Shown one piece after another: positions 27,951 to 39,762 of a DNA stretch of 64,000 bases. The notes beneath the pieces were generated by a model that was not told where the DNA came from, did no database searches, and saw only the letters and a program-made list of their open reading frames with translations. This stretch comes from Woodsholea maritima DSM 17123 (GTDB lineage Bacteria; Pseudomonadota; Alphaproteobacteria; Caulobacterales; Maricaulaceae): positions 186,001 through 250,000 of the forward strand of contig NZ_KB908056.1 in the NCBI RefSeq assembly GCF_000382325.1, in the 5' to 3' direction. Within the stretch, counting starts at the first letter, position 1, and every line of letters begins with the position of its first letter. Both the position numbers and the translations under genes were made by a program.

Positions 27951-28418
27951 TTAGCCCAAAGTGGCCCGCAGCATCCACGCGGTTTTCTCGTGGGCCGTCA
28001 CGCGCGGGGCCACCAGATCTGCCGTTGCCTCATCTTCATGCTCGCCCGCCAATTTCAGAGCGGCGCGCGCGGTATGCACAACCTGCTCATGACCGGCGAT
28101 TAGATTTGCGACCATCTGATCGGCCGAAGGCGTTTCTGTGTCCACTTCGATAGAAGCCGACTTCACCATCTCGGTGTAGGAAATCGGCGCTTTGAAACCT
28201 AGTGCGCGGATACGCTCTGCGATGTCATCGGTTGCGGTCCACAGCTCAGTATATTGCACTTCAAACATCGCATGAAGATCATGGAAACGCGGACCGGTGA
28301 CATTCCAGTGATAGGCATGCGTCTTGAAATAAAGCGCATAGGTGTCGGCCAGCAATTGTGTGACCGCTTCTGCCATGGTTTTACGCTGGTCTTCAGTTAA
28401 GCCCATATTGATTTTCAT
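27951..28418 (-). CDS. dps: Dps family ferritin-like DNA-protection protein
   Basis: 155 residues. It oxidises and stores iron in a 12-mer and protects DNA against peroxide. The ferroxidase ligands between subunits are visible: THAYHWNVTGPRFHDLHAMFE followed by DDIAERIRALG. The start at 28418 (MKINMGLTEDQR) is chosen since AAGGAGACCTCG lies just before; the frame is open for 27 residues more upstream without a ribosome site. A promoter and an 11-base perfect dyad containing ATAG-N7-CTAT lie upstream, compatible with oxidative-stress control. Confidence 0.95.
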   Translation of the reverse strand: MKINMGLTEDQRKTMAEAVTQLLADTYALYFKTHAYHWNVTGPRFHDLHAMFEVQYTELWTATDDIAERIRALGFKAPISYTEMVKSASIEVDTETPSADQMVANLIAGHEQVVHTARAALKLAGEHEDEATADLVAPRVTAHEKTAWMLRATLG

Positions 28419-28477
28419 GACGAGGTCTCCTTGTACGGTATGCCGCGCCGTGTTGGCCCGACCTGTTCTACACCAGA

Positions 28478-28507
28478 GATATAGGCTCTGATGAGCCATA
28501 AAGCCAA
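28478..28507 (-). promoter_or_regulatory. Probable dps promoter
   Basis: On the minus strand TTGGCT (28507-28502), an 18-base spacer and TATATC (28483-28478). It gives an RNA leader of about 50 bases before the dps ATG. Confidence 0.45.
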
Positions 28508-28523
28508 TAAATCGTTTGATTAA

Positions 28524-28548
28524 GAGGTATAGTGCGACACTATACCTC
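28524..28548. promoter_or_regulatory. Perfect dyad upstream of dps, OxyR-like core
   Basis: GAGGTATAGTG and CACTATACCTC, 11-base perfect arms around CGA. The core ATAG-N7-CTAT equals one unit of the OxyR consensus, and its centre is about 65 bases upstream of the inferred dps transcription start. It also lies 13 bases after the aspC stop and could act as that gene's terminator, but lacks a T-run. Confidence 0.45.
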
Positions 28549-28560
28549 GTATTGCGTATC

Positions 28561-29787
<1,227 letters not shown>

Positions 29788-29978
29788 TTAAAGGTGAAGG
29801 CGCGTTTGATGCGCGTGCGAAGACAAGTGTGCGCACCCTAAACCTCTCTTTGCGCGCTTCCAAGGGCCTTGGCACATTCACGCCGCAATTCGCCGCGACA
29901 TGGCCTTTTTCGCGCCCCTTTAGCGACGAAGTGCTCGCTAATATAGCACACACGGACATCGGACATGGGGAATAGACA

Positions 29979-30242
29979 ATGGCCCACGGGACACAGAATG
30001 AGCGCAGTGTGCATCTGAGCTCTTTGATCAGTTTTGTAATGGCGGCGCTGGCGATGATTGCTTGCTTCTGCCTGTTTTCCTCGGCGAATGCCGCGGTCTT
30101 CGTAGAAGGTCCAACGACAATGGCCCATAGCGGTGAAATCTTTTTCTCCATCGGCTTACTGGCTGCTTCTTTTGCCTTTTTTGCGCTGGCGCGCTTTCAG
30201 GCGACGCGGATTTCACCGCACTGTAACAAAGATCAGTTGTAA
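29979..30242 (+). CDS. Small membrane protein of unknown function (87 aa)
   Basis: 87 residues with two hydrophobic segments (about 15-40 and 52-70) and a basic C-terminal tail. A GGGGAATAGACA stretch precedes the ATG. I recognise no family. It lies divergent from aspC and 36 bases before the next gene's ATG in the same direction, so it may be the first gene of an operon with the TonB-like protein and threonine aldolase. It could be spurious, but the two clean membrane helices argue for a real product. Confidence 0.5.
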   Translation: MAHGTQNERSVHLSSLISFVMAALAMIACFCLFSSANAAVFVEGPTTMAHSGEIFFSIGLLAASFAFFALARFQATRISPHCNKDQL

Positions 30243-30278
30243 CGCTTTTTTCAATTGAAGACGCGCGCAGCCTCGGCC

Positions 30279-31580
30279 ATGTCTAGGGATGTGGAAGAGA
30301 TCTTTGTTCAAACCCTCACCGCGCTGCGCACCCCGGACGGGCAGCGCCGCGGCATCGCCTATGGCGTCACCGGCCTGATCCATATCAGCGCTGCGGCTTT
30401 GTTATTGATGGCTCCACCTTTGATCCCAGGACAAAAGGGCGGCGGCGGGGGCGGCGCGATCAATGTGCGCCTTTATACGATTGCTGGCGGAGATAATGCG
30501 CAAAGCGATGCCCCCTTGTTTGAGCCGACCTTGGCCGATAGCGCCCAAGGCTTCACCAGCACCCACCCTGAGACCAGCGAAACACCGTTCAACGATCTGA
30601 CCAGTGATCAAACACCCTTAGGCCCTGTGCGCGATGTGAGCGGAACCGGGGATGGCACCGGAGACGGATCGGGCGAAGGCGCAGGTGAAGGTCAAGGCGC
30701 CGACATCACAACACGCGATACAACGCAGCGCGTTGAAACGCCCAACCTGGAGGCCGAGCCGACAATCGAGCCGGAACCCGTCTCACCCAGCGTAGAAGAA
30801 ACCCCCGACATCGCCGCCCCTGAGGAACCCATCGCCCCAGCCCAAAGCCAAAGAGATGTTAGCTTGCTGCAAACCACAGGGCGCGCGGATGATGAGGCCG
30901 AGCGCGAGGCCAATGCACGCACCACCCAAGGGGGGCAAACCTCAACTACGTCTTCAGCATCACGCGCAGGCGGCGCACCCGCCGCCAGCTTGAGCCCCGG
31001 CCCTGTGGCCACGCCGGTTCAAACCACAGGTTTGCAAGAACCGCCCGCGCGCCAGGCACGCGGCGAGCAGCCCAGCTTTGCCGACATCGCAGCACGCGCA
31101 CGCAGCCCTTATGATATTTCTCATTTCCCGCTCACCGGGTTCGGACCCGTGAGCGGCGATACGGTCAGTGAGAGCCTGTGCCTTGCCTCCTCTGATGCAA
31201 CGCGCGAAGCGGCTGAATGCCCGCCCGGTGCCAATCCCGAAGCCGCGCGCCTGGCCGATTATGCCCTCACTCAATTTGGCGAGCAGGCCCCGCAATTCCT
31301 GGTCGATCTGGAGCGGGCGATTTTCTTGCGCCAAAATGGGCAAAACGGCTCTTTCCTGGAACGCTGGTTCACCGAGAAAGATATTGCCCAGCGCGAATTG
31401 CGCGAAACGCCCCAGACCCAGCGCCGGGTCTTGCGCGACATGTATGGCGAGGTTGATAATCTGGGCTATCTCACCGCGCCAACCAGCCCCTGGAAATATC
31501 AAGATCCGAATGGCGAGCGCATCACCCTGCCCGAAGGCGGTACCTATGGCGAGCTGACCTCGCCCAATGAGGGCAATTAA
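30279..31580 (+). CDS. Membrane-anchored protein with TonB-like architecture, unknown function
   Basis: 433 residues. A cytoplasmic N-terminus is followed by one membrane helix near residues 31-50 (IHISAAALLLMAPP) and a Gly-rich segment, then a long T/E/P-rich region (about 70-250) and a C-terminal domain of some 150 residues with two cysteines (LCLASS, ECPPG) and the segment LRDMYGEVDNLGYL. This layout resembles TonB or TolA, but the C-terminal domain does not show the TonB fold motifs. No function is assigned. ATG at 30279 is preferred over TTG at 30255; neither has a clear ribosome site. The stop abuts the next ATG. Confidence 0.75.
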   Translation: MSRDVEEIFVQTLTALRTPDGQRRGIAYGVTGLIHISAAALLLMAPPLIPGQKGGGGGGAINVRLYTIAGGDNAQSDAPLFEPTLADSAQGFTSTHPETSETPFNDLTSDQTPLGPVRDVSGTGDGTGDGSGEGAGEGQGADITTRDTTQRVETPNLEAEPTIEPEPVSPSVEETPDIAAPEEPIAPAQSQRDVSLLQTTGRADDEAEREANARTTQGGQTSTTSSASRAGGAPAASLSPGPVATPVQTTGLQEPPARQARGEQPSFADIAARARSPYDISHFPLTGFGPVSGDTVSESLCLASSDATREAAECPPGANPEAARLADYALTQFGEQAPQFLVDLERAIFLRQNGQNGSFLERWFTEKDIAQRELRETPQTQRRVLRDMYGEVDNLGYLTAPTSPWKYQDPNGERITLPEGGTYGELTSPNEGN

Positions 31581-32603
31581 ATGAGCTTTTTGTCTGACAC
31601 GACCGCCCCGGCCCATCCCAGCTTGATTGAGGCCATCGCGCGAGCCAATACGGACTTTGCGCCCAGCTATGGGGCCGATGCGATCAGTGCGCGGGTCAAG
31701 GCTCAGCTTTGTGAGATCTTCGAGACAGACCTTGAGGTGCTCTTCGTCATATCCGGCACCGCGTCCAATGCCTTGGCACTTTCCATCCTGGCTGACCCGG
31801 ATGGTGCCATTTTCTGTCATGATGAAGCGCATATTCACCGCGATGAACGCGGCGCGCCGGAATTTTTCACCCAGGGGGCCAAGCTGATCCCCCTTCACGG
31901 TGAGCATGGCCGAATTGACCCCAAAAGCCTTGAAGCGGCCCTCGCCCAATGGCCGCGTGACTTTCTTCATGCCGCCCCGCCGCAAGTTTTAAGCCTCTCC
32001 CAGCTCAATGAAGCCGGATGCGCCTATAGCCGGGATCAATTGGACGCTTTGATCGCACCGGCCAAAGCCGCCGGGCTCAAAATCCACATGGATGGCGCAC
32101 GCTTTGCCAATGCCTTGGTGACAAATGGCCTCAGCCCGGCAGAGCTCACCTGGAAGGTTGGCGTCGATAGTCTCTGCATGGGGGCCACCAAGAACGGTGC
32201 TTTAGGGGCCGAAGCGATCATCCTTTTCCCCAGCGTCAAAGACCGCTTTGCCCGCCTGCAAGCGCGCCAGAAACGCGCAGGCCATATGGCCCCGAAAATG
32301 CGCTTTATCGCCGCACAATACGAAGCCTGGTTAAAGGATGATCTCTGGCTGGATCTAGCCCGTCACGCCAATGCCAAAGCCCTGGACCTTAAAGCGATAT
32401 TTGAAAGCCAAGGCGAGATCGGCTTCGCCCATCCGGTTGAAGGCAATGAGCTGTTCGTGCATATGCCCGCCCCCATCGCCGAACGCCTTCGCCAAGCCGG
32501 GATCGGCTTTTATGGCTGGCCAGATGGATCCGCGCGCTTCGTCACCAGCTGGTGTACAAGCGATGCGGATATTGAGCGCGTCAACGCCGCGCTGAAACCT
32601 TAA
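31581..32603 (+). CDS. Low-specificity L-threonine aldolase
   Basis: 340-residue PLP enzyme cleaving L-threonine/allo-threonine to glycine and acetaldehyde. Fold-type I features: FVISGTASNALALS, the EAHIHRDERGAP stretch, KIHMDGARFANAL, and the PLP lysine in SLCMGATKNGALGAEA. The ATG directly follows the stop of the upstream gene, so translation is likely coupled. The length is normal for this family. Confidence 0.93.
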   Translation: MSFLSDTTAPAHPSLIEAIARANTDFAPSYGADAISARVKAQLCEIFETDLEVLFVISGTASNALALSILADPDGAIFCHDEAHIHRDERGAPEFFTQGAKLIPLHGEHGRIDPKSLEAALAQWPRDFLHAAPPQVLSLSQLNEAGCAYSRDQLDALIAPAKAAGLKIHMDGARFANALVTNGLSPAELTWKVGVDSLCMGATKNGALGAEAIILFPSVKDRFARLQARQKRAGHMAPKMRFIAAQYEAWLKDDLWLDLARHANAKALDLKAIFESQGEIGFAHPVEGNELFVHMPAPIAERLRQAGIGFYGWPDGSARFVTSWCTSDADIERVNAALKP

Positions 32604-32699
32604 CTTTAGATTGCAAATCGGCGCCAATCAGCCTAGCGATACTCCCCAGGGGTGCGTGACCATCTGATCGAAAGGTCAGATTTTACACGTGGAGTTTTT

Positions 32700-34166
32700 A
32701 TGTTCACCCCTTCTACCCGCACATCCATTCAGGTGAAGTATCAAGGCCTGACGAGCGATCAGGGCCTTAGCTATTATGTCCTCCTGACCGCGAAATCCGT
32801 AACGGGCCTTAAAGGCATCGCGCTCAATACGGTGACAAAGCTGAATGACATTCCCAAAAAGGCGATCAGCTTTGAGACGATACAAATCGGACGGCTCTAT
32901 ATTGCACGCGACACCTTCACCCCGCCGCCCCTGCCCACGGGCAGTCTGGACTATGGCTGGATCGAGCTCACCAAAGTCAGCCCCAACGCACCGGTTTGGA
33001 TCAATTTAACCGCCGTTGATGAGATCAGCTTACCCCTCATCCTATCCGGGACTGAAGCTGATAGCGGTAAAGCGTTCTCTCTGGGCTATCGCATTCCAAT
33101 CGCTGCCGATCCCGGCGCGCCCAGCCTGATCAGCATGGTTGAAGCCATTTTGGTGGATCAAACCCCGGTCATCAACACCACGACAGGCGAAACCAAAATC
33201 GCCGCCCCGACCCAATATCCGGCAAGTTATCCCAGCTTCGCGCCCTATCTTAAAGCCCTCACCGAGAAAAAGCGCACCCCCATCACCATCCAATCTGATA
33301 GCCCCAGTAATGGCCCGCCCAAACTCTTCAAAGGCTATTTTGAAAAAGCCCAAATCCTGGCCGATGATGGCGAACCCGATGATGATTTGCCGTTGATCAC
33401 CTTAACCTCGCAAGATAGCGCGAAGGATAAACTCGTCATTCAGCGCAAGGACTTCACCTCTGAGATCATTTATCGCTGCGGCGGGGGCGAGCTGATGTAT
33501 AATGGTGTCAGCTATCCGCAAAATCGCACGGCTGAAAATGATCCCGGCAGCACCGCCAATCAGCGCCTGATCACCAATTCAGTTTTTCGTCGGCTGGTCA
33601 TCGGGATCAATGAAGGTTATTTCAGCCCCGATGGCCCGAATGATAGCCGGATCTTCTCCGGCATGGAGCCCTTCAGCGACAATCGCGGCAATCTCTATGC
33701 CAAGGCCGTCTATCAAGCCAGCAATGCCTATGGCTTTCCCTATGCAGATGCCAATCTGAAGACTTTAATCAAGGCGCAATCTAACGGCGTCATTAAGCTG
33801 GGCATTCTGTCCAGCACCCAGGCCCAGGGGTATCAAAACTATCCCAAAACGCCCTCAGACGGGCTTTATCAATTTGGCATCGGAGCCGATAGCCAAAGCC
33901 TGGGCGCAATCCGGATTGGCGAATGGACCTATGAAGCCAATGATGCAGGGGCCTATGGCGGCTATTTGCCTTACCTGCCCGATTGGACGCGGATGCATTT
34001 CACAGGGCTGGGAAGCGATCATTATATCTGGATCAAAAACGGCGCGGTTGCAGCCGGTGATTGCCTCAGCGCTGCGCCCAGTTGGAATTCCAGCCAAACC
34101 TATCTCAGCTGGCCAGCGGACCTCAGCTGGGTCACAGGCCAAACCCCACCCGCCAAGCCGACATAA
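32700..34166 (+). CDS. GH64-like (beta-1,3-glucanase/thaumatin-related) protein
   Basis: 488 residues. ATG at 32700 follows GTGGAG at good distance. Segments such as GSLDYGWIELTKVSPNAPVW, INLTAVDEISLPLIL and YQASNAYGFPYADANLKTLI resemble glycoside hydrolase family 64 (N-terminal sandwich with a VD-x-LPL motif and a YGFPYDD-like motif), but the resemblance is by eye only and the catalytic acids are not firmly located. No signal peptide is visible, so secretion would need another route. It stands alone and ends with a GC-rich hairpin. Phage or contractile-system proteins were considered but no motif fits. Confidence 0.7.
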   Translation: MFTPSTRTSIQVKYQGLTSDQGLSYYVLLTAKSVTGLKGIALNTVTKLNDIPKKAISFETIQIGRLYIARDTFTPPPLPTGSLDYGWIELTKVSPNAPVWINLTAVDEISLPLILSGTEADSGKAFSLGYRIPIAADPGAPSLISMVEAILVDQTPVINTTTGETKIAAPTQYPASYPSFAPYLKALTEKKRTPITIQSDSPSNGPPKLFKGYFEKAQILADDGEPDDDLPLITLTSQDSAKDKLVIQRKDFTSEIIYRCGGGELMYNGVSYPQNRTAENDPGSTANQRLITNSVFRRLVIGINEGYFSPDGPNDSRIFSGMEPFSDNRGNLYAKAVYQASNAYGFPYADANLKTLIKAQSNGVIKLGILSSTQAQGYQNYPKTPSDGLYQFGIGADSQSLGAIRIGEWTYEANDAGAYGGYLPYLPDWTRMHFTGLGSDHYIWIKNGAVAAGDCLSAAPSWNSSQTYLSWPADLSWVTGQTPPAKPT

Positions 34167-34169
34167 CAA

Positions 34170-34187
34170 GGGGGCCTTTCGGCCCCC
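34170..34187. terminator. GC-rich hairpin after the GH64-like gene
   Basis: GGGGGCC-TTTC-GGCCCCC, a perfect 7-base stem just after the stop, between convergent genes. No T-run follows, so it may only protect the 3' end. Confidence 0.5.
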
Positions 34188-34192
34188 AACCC

Positions 34193-34471
34193 TCAATAAC
34201 CGTTTTCATCACAGCTCTCAGTCCAAGAGCTACCCGTATTGTGATCATAACAAATTACGAAGATACATTCCTGGCCTTCAGGGTCCGCTGAAAAAACATG
34301 GCAGACAGGAAAATCCTCATAATTCGCCAAAAGCCGCGCGCTTATTTCATCGCTCGATAAGTAGGCAATCTGCGAACTGTTTACAGCAGAACTTAGGACC
34401 TCACCGGATGTTACATCACTAGGGTTGAAGGTCACTGACGCTAGAAGGCTCACTGCAATTAAACTGATCAT
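34193..34471 (-). CDS. Small secreted protein of unknown function
   Basis: About 92 residues. The ATG at 34471 is preferred because GGAGAAACAC lies before it; an upstream ATG at 34483 is also in frame. The N-terminus MISLIAVSLLASVTF is a signal-peptide-like helix. The mature part has four cysteines in two near pairs (VCHVF, ECIFVICYD, ESCDENG), so disulphides are likely. No family is recognised. The coding region and its upstream area are more AT-rich than the neighbours. Confidence 0.6.
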   Translation of the reverse strand: MISLIAVSLLASVTFNPSDVTSGEVLSSAVNSSQIAYLSSDEISARLLANYEDFPVCHVFSADPEGQECIFVICYDHNTGSSWTESCDENGY

Positions 34472-34613
34472 GTGTTTCTCCATTGATGATCTTGCAATTT
34501 ACCCTCAAAGGAGAAAAAGTAAATTTAAATTCTCTATATAAGGGAGCCTTATTAATGAAGCATACTCTATAAAACCGGCCAACTTTTAAAAATACTCTTG
34601 AAAAGCAAGCTAC

Positions 34614-35147
34614 TCAACCAAAGTCGACATCGTCGTCCTTGCTCATATTCTGCTTATCTGTGGCGCGCCGCCATGGGCCGGTATAGCGCGGATCCTGACG
34701 CCGGCGACGATCGGGGCCGAAATAGGTCGGGGCCTTCACAAAGCGTCGCGGACGTTCAATAAGGGCCACCAAGCGATTATAAACGTCAATCGGACGCACC
34801 GGCTTGGCAAGATATTCATTCACCCCGGCCGCAATCGCTTCCATCACGCGTGAGCGGTCGGTATGGCCGGACACCATGACGATAGGCAGATATTTATTCG
34901 GGCTATCCGATGCGGTGCGCACCAGCTGGGTAAATTCCAGCCCATCCACATCGCCCAGCATATAATCGACCAGCGCCAAATCAGGATTGTGATTGCGCAT
35001 CGCCTCAAAGGCGTCGGCGGCATCGCGCGTTTCATAGATCTGACGAATGCCGAACCCTTGCAAGACCTTACGCAGGATCGTCGACATATGGTTATTGTCC
35101 TCAAGGATCAGGACACGGACCCGTTCGAAACTTCCCTCAGACGACAT
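34614..35147 (-). CDS. Single-domain response regulator (receiver only)
   Basis: 177 residues: a receiver domain (residues about 8-128) with LILEDN acidic pocket, phospho-acceptor Asp in LALVDYMLGDVDG, the conserved Ser/Thr in VMVSGHT and Lys in YLAKPV, followed by a 50-residue basic tail (PTYFGPDRRRRQDPRYTGPW) seen on several alphaproteobacterial regulators. It has no DNA-binding domain, so it acts through protein partners. No kinase is adjacent; the hybrid kinase at 3.5 kb is far away. Confidence 0.93.
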   Translation of the reverse strand: MSSEGSFERVRVLILEDNNHMSTILRKVLQGFGIRQIYETRDAADAFEAMRNHNPDLALVDYMLGDVDGLEFTQLVRTASDSPNKYLPIVMVSGHTDRSRVMEAIAAGVNEYLAKPVRPIDVYNRLVALIERPRRFVKAPTYFGPDRRRRQDPRYTGPWRRATDKQNMSKDDDVDFG

Positions 35148-35246
35148 TGCGGCTCACACGGTTAGGATACTTCTTAAAGCCTCAATCTGGCGAAGGAGGG
35201 TAACAACAAGGTTAATCAGATTAAACCCTTTGCACAAATTCAAAAA

Positions 35247-35289
35247 GAAAAGGGACCTGCGCACCACTCTTCACGCAGATCCCTTTTTA
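35247..35289 (-). terminator. Intrinsic terminator after the small secreted protein gene
   Basis: On the minus strand AAAAAGGGA...GCG pairs with CGC...TCCCTTTT, followed by CTTTTTG. It lies 19 bases after the stop of the gene at 35308-35508. Confidence 0.65.
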
Positions 35290-35307
35290 AAGCGGGTCTA
35301 AACCCTT

Positions 35308-35508
35308 TTAATCCTCTGATCCATCACAGCGACGGAAAGGATTGGGTTTTTGAGGACAGGCAATCGCCAAGCAATTGCCATGACTGTCATAAATCGCATA
35401 GCAGCCTTCAGGGATGACCGGATCTTCCGCCATCGCCAACCCCGGACCAAATACAGCCCCAGCCATCGCCAGGCCCGCAACCGCAAGGCGTTTCAGAATT
35501 AGGCGCAT
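35308..35508 (-). CDS. Small secreted cysteine-containing protein (66 aa)
   Basis: 66 residues. The signal peptide ends in GPGLAMA-E, leaving a mature peptide of about 39 residues with four cysteines (EGCYAIYDSHGNCLAIAC and RRCDG), probably two disulphides. GAGGGAGGAAAG precedes the ATG, a strong ribosome site. The gene has its own terminator. I do not recognise a family. The spacing of cysteines recalls small secreted toxins or protease inhibitors, but nothing further supports either. Confidence 0.7.
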   Translation of the reverse strand: MRLILKRLAVAGLAMAGAVFGPGLAMAEDPVIPEGCYAIYDSHGNCLAIACPQKPNPFRRCDGSED

Positions 35509-35684
35509 TCTTTCCTCCCTCGGTGTTTGTTATCACGCTTGATAGCGCGCAGGAGGCATTTTGACCGAACAAATGCTAAATGGGGAGTCCTTTTTGAAAA
35601 AATCGCCTGCCCTCCTGTCACTTGATATGTCAGGAAGCGACGGCGAGACTGGAAGTCTGCGCCAAGCCGCGCCATATTCGCCCC

Positions 35685-37928
<2,244 letters not shown>

Positions 37929-37953
37929 AACCTCACAATTAGAGAGATCTACA

Positions 37954-39255
37954 ATGGAAGTACCAACTTTTGAAGAACACGACTTATTCAACAAAAAGAA
38001 ACTTGCTGAAGATATAATTAAAGTATCTAACGCTAAAAGCGAGCCTATTATTTATATGCTTGATGGACCATGGGGATCGGGTAAGACTTACTTTATAAAC
38101 CAGTTTATTAAACATTGCGACTCGCTAAAAATACCCGTCATTCATTTTGATGCTTTCAAACATGATATCAGTAGAGACGCGTTTGCTTCTCTAGTGGGCT
38201 GCGTAGCTAAATACGCTGAACAATCAGACCCCAAGAACGAACTAAAAAATCAAATAATAAAAGCAGGATCAAAAGTTGGGCTTTCACTATTGAGGGGCGG
38301 AGCCAGTACAATAATAAGCTTAGCGAGTGGTGGCTTAATTACGAGCCAGGTAATGGATGGAGCAGGAGAGAACTTGAAAAATGCTGTAAACTCAGGAATA
38401 GGAAGCACACTTAATTCATTAACCGAAACCGCCTTGGAAGAATGGATCAATAGCCAAACTGAAAATGAAGTCAGAATTCAAGATTTTAGAGACATTTTGA
38501 CAAAAGTTGTTAAGAAAAGTATAGAGCACACTGATGCACAAAAAGCTTATTTTATCATAGACGAATTAGATAGATGCAGACCGAATTTCTCCATTGAAAT
38601 TATAGAGTGCATAAAGCATATATTTAATATAGATAACATCGATTTCATCATAACCACAGATAAAAATCACTTGGAAAACTCGCTTTCCCATCTATACGGA
38701 CAAAATATTAATACAACAACATATCTTGAAAAGTTTTATGATTTACGCATTAACTTCTATAGATCAAGCCACTCAGAACTAAATAATGCAAAAAAATATA
38801 TTCGACACCTATGCTTACAACACCTAAACTCTAACGCCAATTCTATTGGCTATGCACTTGAATTATTAAATATTTGTGCAAACACTATTAGACTGTCATT
38901 TAGAGACATTAAGAAAATTATTATCCACCTGTCTATATTACAGCACCTTCCTGATCCAAATTACGGTGTTGCCCTGTTCCCATTAATTTTCTTGAGGCAA
39001 ATTGATAATAACCTATATTTATCAGCGATAAGGAAAGAAGTTTCCGCACAAGAAATAATGCACAAATGTGGTCTTAGAAAAGAGAGTACTGAGTATTATA
39101 ACGACCTAGAGTCTTCTTTGCATGTGTTAATTTTTAAAACAACCAGAGAGGACAATAATTTAGATCAAGGAAATCTTGATCAATTATGGTTAAATAGAAT
39201 AAACATACCGCTTGAAGAATATTGCGATCGCTTTATTGAAATTATTTCACCTTAA
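37954..39255 (+). CDS. KAP family P-loop NTPase, horizontally acquired
   Basis: 433 residues. Walker A is GPWGSGKT (38-45) and Walker B YFIIDELDRCRP (199-210), the hallmark of KAP NTPases. Between them a glycine-rich hydrophobic stretch (108-134) fits the membrane insertion typical of this family. Known members include PifA, which excludes phage T7; the function here is not known. The gene is far more AT-rich than everything around it and rich in Asn, Ile and Lys codons, a sign of transfer. It is wedged between the uvrB 3' end and a decayed copy of that end. AGAGAGA precedes the ATG. Confidence 0.92.
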   Translation: MEVPTFEEHDLFNKKKLAEDIIKVSNAKSEPIIYMLDGPWGSGKTYFINQFIKHCDSLKIPVIHFDAFKHDISRDAFASLVGCVAKYAEQSDPKNELKNQIIKAGSKVGLSLLRGGASTIISLASGGLITSQVMDGAGENLKNAVNSGIGSTLNSLTETALEEWINSQTENEVRIQDFRDILTKVVKKSIEHTDAQKAYFIIDELDRCRPNFSIEIIECIKHIFNIDNIDFIITTDKNHLENSLSHLYGQNINTTTYLEKFYDLRINFYRSSHSELNNAKKYIRHLCLQHLNSNANSIGYALELLNICANTIRLSFRDIKKIIIHLSILQHLPDPNYGVALFPLIFLRQIDNNLYLSAIRKEVSAQEIMHKCGLRKESTEYYNDLESSLHVLIFKTTREDNNLDQGNLDQLWLNRINIPLEEYCDRFIEIISP

Positions 39256-39332
39256 TATGTTGAAATTTTTACTTACTTACACCCCCCTTCGGGAGTTTTC
39301 TTTTGAATTCACAACTTAGCCAAACTCAATCT

Positions 39333-39450
39333 AATGCCCTCAAATCCACGATTGCCGATCTGAAAAAGCGCATGTTATAAGCCGCCGCCAATCTGGAATT
39401 CGAAGAGGCGGCAAGGCTACGCGATGAGATTAAAGAATTAAGTGGGGAGT
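39333..39450 (+). pseudogene. Decayed second copy of the uvrB 3' end
   Basis: Aligns without gaps to 37809-37926 of uvrB. The last 28 bases are identical; the first 90 have scattered substitutions. The codons for Arg-Glu in uvrB read TTA TAA here, an in-frame stop. Only the UVR-domain end is present, without start or ribosome site, so it cannot encode a working protein. Confidence 0.88.
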
Positions 39451-39467
39451 GAGGCTTCATCATGGCT

Positions 39468-39594
39468 TGTCATCCCGGACAAGCGTAGCGCTCAAGTAGG
39501 CGCTAGCCGATAGCGCACATCAATAAGCGCAGATCCGGGATCTATTGAGGCTTCCTTCAATGTACATAGATCCCGGCTCAAGGCCGGGATGACA
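39468..39594. repeat. Fold-back (MITE/REP-like) repeat, copy A
   Basis: 127 bases with outer arms TGTCATCCCGG and CCGGGATGACA and inner arms GATCCGGGATCTATTGA and TCAATG...CATAGATCCCGG. Palindromic TGTCATCCCGG elements occur scattered in many alphaproteobacterial genomes. There is no open frame inside. Confidence 0.8.
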
Positions 39595-39653
39595 TTATAT
39601 TTAAACTGACATCCACTGGACCAGAATAAAAATTCTTAACCCACCTCATATCC

Positions 39654-39736
39654 TGTCATCCCGGACGCGCAGCGATCCGGGATCTATTGAGAGTGCCATC
39701 AATGCGCATAGATCCCCGATCAAGTCGGGGATGACA
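39654..39736. repeat. Fold-back (MITE/REP-like) repeat, copy B
   Basis: 83 bases, same outer arms (TGTCATCCCGGAC ... GGGGATGACA) and inner GATCTATTGAG / TCAATGCGCATAGATCCC as copy A, but lacking about 40 bases of its left half. It lies 27 bases from the argS stop and may act as its transcription end. Confidence 0.8.
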
Positions 39737-39762
39737 GTGTTTATCTCTTCAACAAGCGGCCA

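Larger units (their letters stand above)
39256..39762. other. Gene-free region after the KAP gene: uvrB remnant and fold-back repeats
   Basis: About 500 bases with no intact gene. In order: a weak hairpin (CCCTTCGGG with T-rich tail near 39283-39305) that may end the KAP transcript, the 118-base uvrB remnant, and two fold-back repeats before the argS stop. Each is listed separately. Confidence 0.7.

Noticed and set aside
37954-39255. Prophage or plasmid island around the KAP gene
   Set aside because: No integrase, transposase, structural phage gene or second cargo gene; only one gene lies between the repeats.
39256-39762. Possible CRISPR-like or integron repeats
   Set aside because: Only two palindromic copies of different length with no regular spacers; they fit fold-back repeats instead.
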